A stretch of 64,000 nt of DNA from Limnomonas spitsbergensis (Eukaryota > Chlorophyta > Chlorophyceae > Chlamydomonadales), in contig JAYJMM010000120.1 of NCBI GenBank assembly GCA_037349105.1, positions 992,001 to 1,056,000 on the forward strand, given 5' to 3'. The notes below the pieces were generated by a model, which saw only the letters and a list, made by a program, of their open reading frames with translations, made no database searches and was not told where the DNA came from. A program made the position numbers and the translations under genes. Positions 28,101 to 43,100 of this stretch are shown in pieces. The stretch's first letter is position 1, and every line of letters begins with the position of its first letter.

Positions 28101-31100
28101 AAGAAGACAGCAGGGGGGGGGGGGGGGGGCACACCATCAAGCAGAGTCAGAAGCAGCTGAAGCTGAAGCACCAAGCAGAAGAAGACAGCAGGGGGGGTGG
28201 CACACCGTCAAGCAGAGTCAGAAGCAGCTGAAGCAGAAGCACCAAGCAGAAGAAGACAGCAGGGGGGGGGGCACACCATCAAGCAGAGTCAGAAGCAGCT
28301 GAAGCAGAAGGACCAAGCAGAAGAAGACAGCAGGGGGGGGGGGGCACACCATCAAGCAGAGTGAGAAGCAGCTGAAAAGAAGCACCAAGCAGAAGAAGAT
28401 AGCAGGGGGGGGGCACACCATCAAGCAGAGTCAGAAGCAGCTGAAGCAGAAGCACCAAGCAGAAGAAGACAGCAGGGGGGGGGGGCACCATCAAGCAGAG
28501 TCGGAAGCAGCTGAAGCTGAAGCACCAAGCAGAAGAAGACAGCAGGGGGGGGGGGGGCACACCATCAAGCAGAGTCAGAAGCAGCTGAAGCAGAGGCACC
28601 AAGCAGAAGAAGACAGCAGGGGGGGGGCACACCATCAAGCAGAGTGAGAAGCAGCTGAAGCTGAAGCACCAAGCAGAAGAAGACAGCAGGGGGGGGGGGG
28701 GGGGGCACACCATCAAGCAGAGTCAGAAGCAGCTGAAGCAGAAGTACCAAGCAGGAGAAGACAGCAAGGGGGGGGGCACACCATCAAGCAGAGTCAGAAG
28801 CAGCTGAAGCAGAAGCACCAAGCAGAAGAAGACAGCAGGGGGGGGGGGACACCATCAAGCAGAGTCAGAAGCAGCTGAAGCTGAAGCACCAAGCAGAAGA
28901 AGACAGCAAGGGGGGGGGGGGGGGGCACACCATCAAGCAGAGTCAGAAGCAGCTGAAGCAGAAGTACCAAGCAGAAGAAGAAAGCAGGGGAGGGGGCACA
29001 CCATCAAGCAGAGTCAGAAGCAGCTGAAGCAGAAGCACCAAGCAGAAGAAGACAGCAGGGGGGGAGGCACACCATCAAGCAGAGTCAGAAGCAGCTAAAG
29101 CTGAAGCACCAAGCAGAAGAAGACAGCAGGGGGGGGGGGGGGGGGGGGCACACCATCAAGCAGAGTCAGAAGCAGCTGAAGCAGAAGTACCAAGCAGAAG
29201 AAGACAGCAGGGGGGGGGGGGCACACCATCAAGCAGAGTCAGAAGCAGCTGAAGCAGAAGTACCAAGCAGAAGAAGACAGCAGGGGGGGGGGCACACCAT
29301 CAAGCAGAGTCAGAAGCAGCTGAAGCAGAAGCACCAAGCAGAAGAAGACAGCAGGGGGGGGGGGGGGGGGCACACCATCAAGCAGAGTCAGAAGCAGCTG
29401 AAGCTGAAGCACCAAGCAGAAGAAGACAGCAAGGGGGGGGGGCACACCATCAAGCAGAGTCAGAAGCAGATGAAGCAGAAGTACCAAGCAGAAGAAGACA
29501 GCAGGGGGGGGGGGGGGCACACCATCAAGCAGAGTGAGAAGCAGCTGAAAGAAGCACCAAGCAGAAGAAGATAGCAGGGGGGGGGCACACCATCAAGCAG
29601 AGTCAGAAGCAGCTGAAGCAGAAGCATCAAGCAGAAGAAGACAGCAGGGGGGGGGGGCACACCATCAAGCAGAGTCAGAAGCAGCTGAAGCTGAAGCACC
29701 AAGCAGAAGAAGAAAGCAGGGGGGGGGGGCACACCATCAAGCAGAGTCAGAAGCAGCTGAAGCAGAAGTACCAAGCAGAAGAAGACAGCAAGGGGGGGGG
29801 GGGGGGGGCACACCATCAAGCAGAGTCAGAAGCGGCTGAAGCAGAAGCACCAAGCAGAAGAAGACAGCAGGGGGGGGGGGGCACACCATCAAGCAGAGTC
29901 AGAAGCAGCTGAAGCTGAAGCACCAAGCAGAAGAAGACAACAAGGGGGGGGGGGGGGGGTGGCACACCATCAAGCAGAGTCAGAAGCAGCTGAAGCTGAA
30001 GCACCAAGCAGAAGAAGACAGCAGGGGGGGGGGGGGGGGGCACACCATCAAGCAGAGTCAGAAGCAGCTGAAGCTGAAGCACCAAGCAGAAGAAGACAGC
30101 AAGGGGGGGGGGGGGGGCACACCATCAAGCAGAGTCAGAAGCAGCTGAAGCTGAAGCACCAAGCAGAAGAAGACAACAAGGGGGGGGGGGGGGGGGTGGC
30201 ACACCATCAAGCAGAGTCAGAAGCAGCTGAAGCTGAAGCACCAAGCAGAAGAAGACAGCAAGGGGGGGGGGGGGGCACACCATCAAGCAGAGTCAGAAGC
30301 AGCTGAAGCAGAAGTACCAAGCAGAAGAAGACAGCAGGGGGGGGGGGGGGGGGCACACCATCAAGCAGAGTCAGAAGCAGCTGAAGCTGAAGCACCAAGC
30401 AGAAGAAGACAGCAAGGGGGGGGGGGGGGCACACCATCAAGCAGAGTCAGAAGCAGCTAAAGCTGAAGCACCAAGCAGAAGAAGACAGCAGGGGGGGGGG
30501 GGCACACCATCAAGCAGAGTCAGAAGCAGCTGAAGCAGAAGTACCAAGCAGAAGAAGACAGCAGGGGGGGGGGGGCACACCATCAAGCAGAGTCAGAAGC
30601 AGCTGAAGCAGAAGTACCAAGCAGAAGAAGACAGCAGGGGGGGGGGGGGGGGGGGGCACACCATCAAGCAGAGTCAGAAGCAGCTGAAGCAGAAGCACCA
30701 AGCAGAAGAAGACAGCAGGGGGGGGGGGCACACCATCAAGCAGAGTCAGAAGCAGCTGAAGCTGAAGCACCAAGCAGAAGAAGACAGCAAGGGGGGGGCA
30801 CACCATCAAGCAGAGTCAGAAGCAGATGAAGCAGAAGTACCAAGCAGAAGAAGACAGCAGGGGGGGGGGGGGGGGACACCATCAAGCAGAGTGAGAAGCA
30901 GCTGAAGCTGAAGCACCAAGCAGAAGAAGATAGCAGGGGGGGGGGCACACCATCAAGCAGAGTCAGAAGCAGCTGAAGCAGAAGCACCAAGCAGAAGAAG
31001 ACAGCAGGGGGGGGGGGGGCACACCATCAAGCAGAGTCAGAAGCAGCTGAAGCTGAAGCACCAAGCAGAAGAAGAAAGCAGGGGGGGGGGGGCACACCAT

Positions 31101-34100
31101 CAAGCAGAGTCAGAAGCAGCTGAAGCAGAAGTACCAAGCAGAAGAAGACAGCAAGGGGGGGGGGGGGCACACCATCAAGCAGAGTCAGAAGCGGCTGAAG
31201 CAGAAGCACCAAGCAGAAGAAGACAGCAGGGGGGGGGGCACACCATCAAGCAGAGTCAGAAGCAGCTGAAGCTGAAGCACCAAGCAGAAGAAGACAGCAG
31301 GGGGGGGGGGGGTGGCACACCATCAAGCAGAGTCAGAAGCAGCTGAAGCTGAAGCACCAAGCAGAAGAAGACAGCAGGGGGGGGGCACACCATCAAGCAG
31401 AGTCAGAAGCAGCTGAAGCAGAGGCACCAAGCAGAAGAAGACAGCAGGGGGGGGGGGCACACCATCAAGCAGAGTCAGAAGCAGCTGAAGCAGAAGCACC
31501 AAGCAGAAGAAGACAGCAGGGGGGGGGGCACCATCAAGCAGAGTCAGAAGCAGCTGAAGCTGAAGCAACGAGCAGAAGAAGACAGCAAGGGGGGGGGGGG
31601 CACACCATCAAGCAGAGTCAGAAGCAGCTGAAGCAGAAGTACCAAGCAGAAGAAGACAGCAGGGGGGGTGGCACACCATCAAGCAGAGTCAGAAGCAGCT
31701 GAAGCTGAAGCACCAAGCAGAAGAAGACAACAGGGGGGGGGGGGGGGCACACCATCAAGCAGAGTCAGAAGCAGCTGAAGCAGAAGTACCAAGCAGAAGA
31801 AGACAGCAAGGGGGGGGGGGGCACACCATCAAGCAGAGTCAGAAGCAGCTGAAGCAGAAGCACCAAGCAGAAGAAGACAGCAGGGGGGGGGGCACCATCA
31901 AGCAGAGTCAGAAGCAGCTGAAGCTGAAGCACCAAGCAGAAGAAGAAAGCAGGGGAGGGGGCACACCATCAAGCAGAGTCAGAAGCAGCTGAAGCAGAGG
32001 CACCAAGCAGAAGAAGACAGCAGGGGGGGGGGGGGGGGGGCACACCATCAAGCAGAGTGAGAAGCAGCTGAAGCTGAAGCACCAAGCAGAAGAAGACAGC
32101 AGGGGGGGGGGCACACCATCAAGCAGAGTCAGAAGCAGCTGAAGCAGAAGTACCAAGCAGAAGAAGACATCAATGGGGGGGGGCACACCATCAAACAGAG
32201 TCAGAAGCAGCTGAAGCAGAAGCACCAAGCAGAAGAAGACAGCAGGGGGGGGGGGGGGGCACACCATCAAGCAGAGTCAGAAGCAGCTGAAGCTGAAGCA
32301 CCAAGCAGAAGAAGACAGCAGGGGGGGTGGCACACCGTCAAGCAGAGTCAGAAGCAGCTGAAGCTGAAGCACCAAGCAGAAGAAGACAGCAGGGGGGGGG
32401 GCACACCATCAAGCAGAGTCAGAAGCAGCTGAAGCAGAAGGACCAAGCAGAAGAAGACAGCAGGGGGGGGGGGGCACACCATCAAGCAGAGTGAGAAGCA
32501 GCTGAAAAGAAGCACCAAGCAGAAGAAGATAGCAGGGGGGGGGCACACCATCAAGCAGAGTCAGAAGCAGCTGAAGCAGAAGCACCAAGCAGAAGAAGAC
32601 AGCAGGGGGGGGGGCACCATCAAGCAGAGTCGGAAGCAGCTGAAGCTGAAGCACCAAGCAGAAGAAGACAGCAGGGGGGGGGGGGGGGCACACCATCAAG
32701 CAGAGTCAGAAGCAGCTGAAGCAGAGGCACCAAGCAGAAGAAGACAGCAGGGGGGGGGCACACCATCAAGCAGAGTGAGAAGCAGCTGAAGCTGAAGCAC
32801 CAAGCAGAAGAAGACAGCAGGGGGGGGGGGGGGGCACACCATCAAGCAGAGTCAGAAGCAGCTGAAGCAGAAGTACCAAGCAGGAGAAGACAGCAAGGGG
32901 GGGGGCACACCATCAAGCAGAGTCAGAAGCAGCTGAAGCAGAAGCACCAAGCAGAAGAAGACAGCAGGGGGGGGGGGACACCATCAAGCAGAGTCAGAAG
33001 CAGCTGAAGCTGAAGCACCAAGCAGAAGAAGACAGCAAGGGGGGGGGGGGGGGCACACCATCAAGCAGAGTCAGAAGCAGCTGAAGCAGAAGTACCAAGC
33101 AGAAGAAGAAAGCAGGGGAGGGGGCACACCATCAAGCAGAGTCAGAAGCAGCTGAAGCAGAAGTACCAAGCAGAAGAAGACAGCAGGGGGGGAGGCACAC
33201 CATCAAGCAGAGTCAGAAGCAGCTAAAGCTGAAGCACCAAGCAGAAGAAGACAGCAGGGGGGGGGGGGGGGGGCACACCATCAAGCAGAGTCAGAAGCAG
33301 CTGAAGCAGAAGTACCAAGCAGAAGAAGACAGCAGGGGGGGGGGGGGGCACACCATCAAGCAGAGTCAGAAGCAGCTGAAGCAGAAGTACCAAGCAGAAG
33401 AAGACAGCAGGGGGGGGGGCACACCATCAAGCAGAGTCAGAAGCAGCTGAAGCAGAAGCACCAAGCAGAAGAAGACAGCAGGGGGGGGGGGGGGGGGGGC
33501 ACACCATCAAGCAGAGTCAGAAGCAGCTGAAGCTGAAGCACCAAGCAGAAGAAGACAGCAAGGGGGGGGGGGCACACCATCAAGCAGAGTCAGAAGCAGA
33601 TGAAGCAGAAGTACCAAGCAGAAGAAGACAGCAGGGGGGGGGGGCACACCATCAAGCAGAGTGAGAAGCAGCTGAAAGAAGCACCAAGCAGAAGAAGATA
33701 GCAGGGGGGGGGCACACCATCAAGCAGAGTCAGAAGCAGCTGAAGCAGAAGCACCAAGCAGAAGAAGACAGCAGGGGGGGGGGGCACACCATCAAGCAGA
33801 GTCAGAAGCAGCTGAAGCTGAAGCACCAAGCAGAAGAAGAAAGCAGGGGGGGGGGCACACCATCAAGCAGAGTCAGAAGCAGCTGAAGCAGAAGTACCAA
33901 GCAGAAGAAGACAGCAAGGGGGGGGGGGGGGGCACACCATCAAGCAGAGTCAGAAGCGGCTGAAGCAGAAGCACCAAGCAGAAGAAGACAGCAGGGGGGG
34001 GGGGGGGGGGGGCACACCATCAAGCAGAGTCAGAAGCAGCTGAAGCAGAAGTACCAAGCAGGAGAAGACAGCAAGGGGGGGGGGGGGGCACACCATCAAG

Positions 34101-37100
34101 CAGAGTCAGAAGCAGCTGAAGCAGAAGCACCAAGCAGAAGAAGACAACAAGGGGGGGGGGGGGGGGGTGGCACACCATCAAGCAGAGTCAGAAGCAGCTG
34201 AAGCTGAAGCACCAAGCAGAAGAAGACAGCAAGGGGGGGGGGGGGGGCACACCATCAAGCAGAGTCAGAAGCAGCTGAAGCAGAAGTACCAAGCAGAAGA
34301 AGACAGCAGGGGGGGGGGGGGGGGGCACACCATCAAGCAGAGTCAGAAGCAGCTGAAGCTGAAGCACCAAGCAGAAGAAGACAGCAAGGGGGGGGGGGGG
34401 GCACACCATCAAGCAGAGTCAGAAGCAGCTGAAGCTGAAGCACCAAGCAGAAGAAGACAACAAGGGGGGGGGGGGGGGGTGGCACACCATCAAGCAGAGT
34501 CAGAAGCAGCTGAAGCTGAAGCACCAAGCAGAAGAAGACAGCAAGGGGGGGGGGGGGGGCACACCATCAAGCAGAGTCAGAAGCAGCTGAAGCAGAAGTA
34601 CCAAGCAGAAGAAGACAGCAGGGGGGGGGGGGGGGGGGGCACACCATCAAGCAGAGTCAGAAGCAGCTGAAGCTGAAGCACCAAGCAGAAGAAGACAGCA
34701 AGGGGGGGGGGGGGCACACCATCAAGCAGAGTCAGAAGCAGCTAAAGCTGAAGCACCAAGCAGAAGAAGACAGCAGGGGGGGGGGGGCACACCATCAAGC
34801 AGAGTCAGAAGCAGCTGAAGCAGAAGTACCAAGCAGAAGAAGACAGCAGGGGGGGGGGGGCACACCATCAAGCAGAGTCAGAAGCAGCTGAAGCAGAAGT
34901 ACCAAGCAGAAGAAGACAGCAGGGGGGGGGGGGGGGGGGGGGGCACACCATCAAGCAGAGTCAGAAGCAGCTGAAGCAGAAGCACCAAGCAGAAGAAGAC
35001 AGCAGGGGGGGGGGCACACCATCAAGCAGAGTCAGAAGCAGCTGAAGCTGAAGCACCAAGCAGAAGAAGACAGCAAGGGGGGGGCACACCATCAAGCAGA
35101 GTCAGAAGCAGATGAAGCAGAAGTACCAAGCAGAAGAAGACAGCAGGGGGGGGGGGGGGGACACCATCAAGCAGAGTGAGAAGCAGCTGAAGCTGAAGCA
35201 CCAAGCAGAAGAAGATAGCAGGGGGGGGGGCACACCATCAAGCAGAGTCAGAAGCAGCTGAAGCAGAAGCACCAAGCAGAAGAAGACAGCAGGGGGGGGG
35301 GGGGGCACACCATCAAGCAGAGTCAGAAGCAGCTGAAGCTGAAGCACCAAGCAGAAGAAGAAAGCAGGGGGGGGGGGCACACCATCAAGCAGAGTCAGAA
35401 GCAGCTGAAGCAGAAGTACCAAGCAGAAGAAGACAGCAAGGGGGGGGGGGGGCACACCATCAAGCAGAGTCAGAAGCGGCTGAAGCAGAAGCACCAAGCA
35501 GAAGAAGACAGCAGGGGGGGGGGCACACCATCAAGCAGAGTCAGAAGCAGCTGAAGCTGAAGCACCAAGCAGAAGAAGACAGCAGGGGGGGGGGGGGTGG
35601 CACACCATCAAGCAGAGTCAGAAGCAGCTGAAGCTGAAGCACCAAGCAGAAGAAGACAGCAGGGGGGGGGCACACCATCAAGCAGAGTCAGAAGCAGCTG
35701 AAGCAGAGGCACCAAGCAGAAGAAGACAGCAGGGGGGGGGGCACACCATCAAGCAGAGTCAGAAGCAGCTGAAGCAGAAGCACCAAGCAGAAGAAGACAG
35801 CAGGGGGGGGGGCACCATCAAGCAGAGTCAGAAGCAGCTGAAGCTGAAGCAACGAGCAGAAGAAGACAGCAAGGGGGGGGGGGCACACCATCAAGCAGAG
35901 TCAGAAGCAGCTGAAGCAGAAGTACCAAGCAGAAGAAGACAGCAGGGGGGGTGGCACACCATCAAGCAGAGTCAGAAGCAGCTGAAGCTGAAGCACCAAG
36001 CAGAAGAAGACAGCAGGGGGGGGGGGGGGGGGCACACCATCAAGCAGAGTCAGAAGCAGCTGAAGCAGAAGTACCAAGCAGAAGAAGACAGCAAGGGGGG
36101 GGGGGCACACCATCAAGCAGAGTCAGAAGCAGCTGAAGCAGAAGCACCAAGCAGAAGAAGACAGCAGGGGGGGGGGCACCATCAAGCAGAGTCAGAAGCA
36201 GCTGAAGCTGAAGCACCAAGCAGAAGAAGAAAGCAGGGGAGGGGGCACACCATCAAGCAGAGTCAGAAGCAGCTGAAGCAGAGGCACCAAGCAGAAGAAG
36301 ACAGCAGGGGGGGGGGGGGGGGGCACACCATCAAGCAGAGTGAGAAGCAGCTGAAGCTGAAGCACCAAGCAGAAGAAGACAGCAGGGGGGGGGGCACACC
36401 ATCAAGCAGAGTCAGAAGCAGCTGAAGCAGAAGTACCAAGCAGAAGAAGACATCAATGGGGGGGGGCACACCATCAAACAGAGTCAGAAGCAGCTGAAGC
36501 AGAAGCACCAAGCAGAAGAAGACAGCAGGGGGGGGGGGGGGGGCACACCATCAAGCAGAGTCAGAAGCAGCTGAAGCTGAAGCACCAAGCAGAAGAAGAC
36601 AGCAGGGGGGGTGGCACACCGTCAAGCAGAGTCAGAAGCAGCTGAAGCTGAAGCACCAAGCAGAAGAAGACAGCAGGGGGGGGGGCACACCATCAAGCAG
36701 AGTCAGAAGCAGCTGAAGCAGAAGGACCAAGCAGAAGAAGACAGCAGGGGGGGGGGGGCACACCATCAAGCAGAGTGAGAAGCAGCTGAAAAGAAGCACC
36801 AAGCAGAAGAAGATAGCAGGGGGGGGGCACACCATCAAGCAGAGTCAGAAGCAGCTGAAGCAGAAGCACCAAGCAGAAGAAGACAGCAGGGGGGGGGGCA
36901 CCATCAAGCAGAGTCGGAAGCAGCTGAAGCTGAAGCACCAAGCAGAAGAAGACAGCAGGGGGGGGGGGGGGGCACACCATCAAGCAGAGTCAGAAGCAGC
37001 TGAAGCAGAGGCACCAAGCAGAAGAAGACAGCAGGGGGGGGGCACACCATCAAGCAGAGTGAGAAGCAGCTGAAGCTGAAGCACCAAGCAGAAGAAGACA

Positions 37101-40100
37101 GCAGGGGGGGGGGGGGGGGGCACACCATCAAGCAGAGTCAGAAGCAGCTGAAGCAGAAGTACCAAGCAGGAGAAGACAGCAAGGGGGGGGGCACACCATC
37201 AAGCAGAGTCAGAAGCAGCTGAAGCAGAAGCACCAAGCAGAAGAAGACAGCAGGGGGGGGGGGACACCATCAAGCAGAGTCAGAAGCAGCTGAAGCTGAA
37301 GCACCAAGCAGAAGAAGACAGCAAGGGGGGGGGGGGGGGGCACACCATCAAGCAGAGTCAGAAGCAGCTGAAGCAGAAGTACCAAGCAGAAGAAGAAAGC
37401 AGGGGAGGGGGCACACCATCAAGCAGAGTCAGAAGCAGCTGAAGCAGAAGTACCAAGCAGAAGAAGACAGCAGGGGGGGAGGCACACCATCAAGCAGAGT
37501 CAGAAGCAGCTAAAGCTGAAGCACCAAGCAGAAGAAGACAGCAGGGGGGGGGGGGGGGGCACACCATCAAGCAGAGTCAGAAGCAGCTGAAGCAGAAGTA
37601 CCAAGCAGAAGAAGACAGCAGGGGGGGGGGGGGCACACCATCAAGCAGAGTCAGAAGCAGCTGAAGCAGAAGTACCAAGCAGAAGAAGACAGCAGGGGGG
37701 GGGGCACACCATCAAGCAGAGTCAGAAGCAGCTGAAGCAGAAGCACCAAGCAGAAGAAGACAGCAGGGGGGGGGGGGGGGGGCACACCATCAAGCAGAGT
37801 CAGAAGCAGCTGAAGCTGAAGCACCAAGCAGAAGAAGACAGCAAGGGGGGGGGGGCACACCATCAAGCAGAGTCAGAAGCAGATGAAGCAGAAGTACCAA
37901 GCAGAAGAAGACAGCAGGGGGGGGGGGGCACACCATCAAGCAGAGTGAGAAGCAGCTGAAAGAAGCACCAAGCAGAAGAAGATAGCAGGGGGGGGGCACA
38001 CCATCAAGCAGAGTCAGAAGCAGCTGAAGCAGAAGCACCAAGCAGAAGAAGACAGCAGGGGGGGGGGGCACACCATCAAGCAGAGTCAGAAGCAGCTGAA
38101 GCTGAAGCACCAAGCAGAAGAAGAAAGCAGGGGGGGGGGCACACCATCAAGCAGAGTCAGAAGCAGCTGAAGCAGAAGTACCAAGCAGAAGAAGACAGCA
38201 AGGGGGGGGGGGGGGGCACACCATCAAGCAGAGTCAGAAGCGGCTGAAGCAGAAGCACCAAGCAGAAGAAGACAGCAGGGGGGGGGGGGGGGGGGGCACA
38301 CCATCAAGCAGAGTCAGAAGCAGCTGAAGCAGAAGTACCAAGCAGGAGAAGACAGCAAGGGGGGGGGGGGGGCACACCATCAAGCAGAGTCAGAAGCAGC
38401 TGAAGCAGAAGCACCAAGCAGAAGAAGACAGCAGGGGGGGGGGACACCATCAAGCAGAGTCAGAAGCAGCTGAAGCTGAAGCACCAAGCAGAAGAAGACA
38501 GCAAGGGGGGGGGGGCACACCATCAAGCAGAGTCAGAAGCAGCTGAAGCAGAAGTACCAAGCAGAAGAAGACAGCAGGGGGGGGGGGGGCACACCATCAA
38601 GCAGAGTCAGAAGCAGCTGAAGCAGAAGTACCAAGCAGAAGAAGACAGCAGGGGGGGGGGGGGTGGCACACCATCAAGCAGAGTCAGAAGCAGCTGAAGC
38701 AGAAGTACCAAGCAGAAGAAGACAGCAGGGGGGGGGGGGTGGCACACCATCAAGCAGAGTCAGAAGCAGCTGAAGCTGAAGCACCAAGCAGAAGAAGACA
38801 GCAGGGGGGGGGCACACCATCAAGCAGAGTCAGAAGCAGCTGAAGCAGAGGCACCAAGCAGAAGAATACAGCGGGGGGGGGGGCACACCATCAAGCAGAG
38901 TCAGAAGCAGCTGAAGCAGAAGCACCAAGCAGAAGAAGACAGCAAGGGGGGGGGGCACCATCAAGCAGAGTCAGAAGCAGCTGAAGCTGAAGCACCGAGC
39001 AGAAGAAGACAGCAAGGGGGGGGGGGCACACCATCAAGCAGAGTCAGAAGCAGCTGAAGCTGAAGCACCACGCAGAAGAAGAAAGCAGGGTGGGGGGCAC
39101 ACCATCAAGCAGAGTCAGAAGCAGCTGAAGCTGAAGCACCAAGCAGAAGAAGACAGCAGGGGGGGGCACACCATCAAGCAGAGTCAGAAGCAGCTGAAGC
39201 TGAAGCACCAAGCAGAAGAAGACAGCAGGGGGGGGGGGGCACACCATCAAGCAGAGTCAGAAGCAGCTGAAGCAGAAGTACCAAGCAGAAGAAGACAGCA
39301 AGGGGGGGGGGGCACACCATCAAGCAGAGTCAGAAGCAGCTGAAGCAGAAGCACCAAGCAGAAGAAGACAGCAGGGGGGGGGGGGGGGGCACACCATCAA
39401 GCAGAGTCAGAAGCAGCTGAAGCTGAAGCACCAAGCAGAAGAAGACAGCAAGGGGGGGGGGCACACCATCAAGCAGAGTCAGAAGCAGATGAAGCAGAAG
39501 TACCAAGCAGAAGAAGACAGCAGGGGGGGGGGGGCACACCATCAAGCAGAGTGAGAAGCAGCTCAAAGAAGCACCAAGCAGAAGAAGATAGCAGGGGGGG
39601 GGCACACCATCAAGCAGAGTCAGAAGCAGCTGAAGCAGAAGCACCAAGCAGAAGAAGACAGCAGGGGGGGGGGGCACACCATCAAGCAGAGTCAGAAGCA
39701 GCTGAAGCTGAAGCACCAAGCAGAAGAAGAAAGCAGGGGGGGGGGCACACCATCAAGCAGAGTCAGAAGCAGCTGAAGCAGAAGTACCAAGCAGAAGAAG
39801 ACAGCAAGGGGGGGGGGGGGGGGCACACCATCAAGCAGAGTCAGAAGCGGCTGAAGCAGAAGCACCAAGCAGAAGAAGACAGCATGGGGGGGGGGGGCAC
39901 ACCATCAAGCAGAGTCAGAAGCAGCTGAAGCTGAAGCACCAAGCAGAAGAAGACAACAAGGGGGGGTGGGGGGGGGGTGGCACACCATCAAGCAGAGTCA
40001 GAAGCAGCTGAAGCTGAAGCACCAAGCAGAAGAAGACAGCAGGGGGGGGGGCACACCATCAAGCAGAGTCAGAAGCAGCTGAAGCTGAAGCACCAAGCAG

Positions 40101-43100
40101 AAGAAGAAAGCAGGGGGGGGGGGGGGCACACCATCAAGCAGAGTGAGAAGCAGCTGAAGCAGAGGCACCAAGCAGAAGAAGACAGCAGGGGGGGGGGCAC
40201 ACCATCAAGCAGAGTCAGAAGCAGCTGAAGCTGAAGCACCAAGCAGAAGAAGAAAGCAGGGGGGGGGGGGGGGGCACACCATCAAGCAGAGTCAGCAGCA
40301 GCTGAAGCAGAGGCACCAAGCAGAAGAAGACAGCAGGGGGGGGGCACACCATCAAGCAGAGTGAGAAGCAGCTGAAGCTGAAGCACCAAGCAGAAGAAGA
40401 CAGCAGGGGGGGGGGGGGGGGGGCACACCATCAAGCAGAGTCAGAAGCAGCTGAAGCAGAAGTACCAAGCAGAAGAAGACAGCAAGGGGGGGGGGGCACA
40501 CCATCAAGCAGAGTCAGAAGCAGCTGAAGCTGAAGCACCAAGCAGAAGAAGACAGCAGGGGGGGGGGCACACCATCAAGCAGAGTCAGAAGCAGCTGAAG
40601 CTGAAGCACCAAGCAGAAGAAGAAAGCAGGGGGGGGGGGGGGCACACCATCAAGCAGAGTGAGAAGCAGCTGAAGCAGAGGCACCAAGCAGAAGAAGACA
40701 GCAGGGGGGGGGGGCACACCATCAAGCAGAGTCAGAAGCAGCTGAAGCTGAAGCACCAAGCAGAAGAAGAAAGCAGGGGGGGGGGGGGGCACACCATCAA
40801 GCAGAGTCAGAAGCAGCTGAAGCAGAGGCACCAAGCAGAAGAAGACAGCAGGGGGGGGGCACACCATCAAGCAGAGTGAGAAGCAGCTGAAGCTGAAGTA
40901 CCAAGCAGAAGAAGACAGCAGGGGGGGGGGGGGGGGCACACCATCAAGCAGAGTCAGAAGCAGCTGAAGCAGAAGTACCAAGCAGGAGAAGACAGCAAGG
41001 GGGGGGGGGGGCACACCATCAAGCAGAGTCAGAAGCAGCTGAAGCAGAAGCACCAAGCAGAAGAAGACAGCAGGGGGGGGGGACACCATCAAGCAGAGTC
41101 AGAAGCAGCTGAAGCTGAAGCACCAAGCAGAAGAAGACAGCAAGGGGGGGGGGGCACACCATCAAGCAGAGTCAGAAGCAGCTGAAGCAGAAGTACCAAG
41201 CAGAAGAAGACAGCAGGGGGGGGGGGGGGCACACCATCAAGCAGAGTCAGAAGCAGCTGAAGCAGAAGTACCAAGCAGAAGAAGACAGCAGGGGGGGGGG
41301 GGGGTGGCACACCATCAAGCAGAGTCAGAAGCAGCTGAAGCAGAAGTACCAAGCAGAAGAAGACAGCAGGGGGGGGGGGGTGGCACACCATCAAGCAGAG
41401 TCAGAAGCAGCTGAAGCTGAAGCACCAAGCAGAAGAAGACAGCAGGGGGGGGGCACACCATCAAGCAGAGTCAGAAGCAGCTGAAGCAGAGGCACCAAGC
41501 AGAAGAATACAGCGGGGGGGGGGGCACACCATCAAGCAGAGTCAGAAGCAGCTGAAGCAGAAGCACCAAGCAGAAGAAGACAGCAAGGGGGGGGGGCACC
41601 ATCAAGCAGAGTCAGAAGCAGCTGAAGCTGAAGCACCGAGCAGAAGAAGACAGCAAGGGGGGGGGGGCACACCATCAAGCAGAGTCAGAAGCAGCTGAAG
41701 CTGAAGCACCACGCAGAAGAAGAAAGCAGGGTGGGGGGCACACCATCAAGCAGAGTCAGAAGCAGCTGAAGCTGAAGCACCAAGCAGAAGAAGACAGCAG
41801 GGGGGGGGCACACCATCAAGCAGAGTCAGAAGCAGCTGAAGCTGAAGCACCAAGCAGAAGAAGACAGCAGGGGGGGGGGGGCACACCATCAAGCAGAGTC
41901 AGAAGCAGCTGAAGCAGAAGTACCAAGCAGAAGAAGACAGCAAGGGGGGGGGGGCACACCATCAAGCAGAGTCAGAAGCAGCTGAAGCAGAAGCACCAAG
42001 CAGAAGAAGACAGCAGGGGGGGGGGGGCACCATCAAGCAGAGTCAGAAGCAGCTGAAGCTGAAGCACCAAGCAGAAGAAGAAAGCAGGGGAGGGGGCACA
42101 CCATCAAGCAGAGTCAGAAGCAGCTGAAGCAGAGGCACCAAGCAGAAGAAGACAGCATGGGGGGGGGGGGGGGGCACACCATCAAGCAGAGTGAGAAGCA
42201 GCTGAAGCTGAAGCACCAAGCAGAAGAAGACAGCAGGGGGGGGGGGCACACCATCAAGCAGAGTCAGAAGCAGCTGAAGCAGAAGTACCAAGCAGAAGAA
42301 GACATCAATGGGGGGGGGCACACCATCAAACAGAGTCAGAAGCAGCTGAAGCAGAAGCACCAAGCAGAAGAAGACAGCAGGGGGGGGGGGACACCATCAA
42401 GCAGAGTCAGAAGCAGCTGAAGCTGAAGCACCAAGCAGAAGAAGACAGCAAGAGGGGGGGGGGGGGGGGGCACACCATCAAGCAGAGTCAGAAGCAGCTG
42501 AAGCAGAAGTACCAAGCAGAAGAAGACAGCAGGGGGGGTGGACACACCATCAAGCAGAGTCAGAAGCAGCTGAAGCAGAAGCACCAAGCAGAAGAAGACA
42601 GCAGGGGGGGGCACACCATCAAGCAGAGTCAGAAGCAGCTGAAGCTGAAGCACCAAGCAGAAGAAGACAGCAGGGGGGGGGGCACACCATCAAGCAGAGT
42701 CAGAAGCAGCTGAAGCTGAAGCACCAAGCAGAAGAAGAAAGCAGGGGGGGGGGCACACCATCAAGCAGAGTCAGAAGCAGCTGAAGCAGAAGCACCAAGC
42801 AGAAGAAGACAGCAGGGGGGGGGGGGGCACACCATCAAGCAGAGTCAGAAGCAGCTGAAGCTGAAGCACCAAGCAGAAGAAGACAGCAGGGGGGGGGCAC
42901 ACCATCAAGCAGAGTCAGAAGCAGCTGAAGCTGAAGCACCAAGCAGAAGAAGAAAGCAGGGGGGGGTGGGGGGCACACCATCAAGCAGAGTCAGAAGCAG
43001 CTGAAGCAGAGGCACCAAGCAGAAGAAGACAGCAGGGGGGGGGCACACCATCAAGCAGAGTGAGAAGCAGCTGAAGCTGAAGCACCAAGCAGAAGAAGAC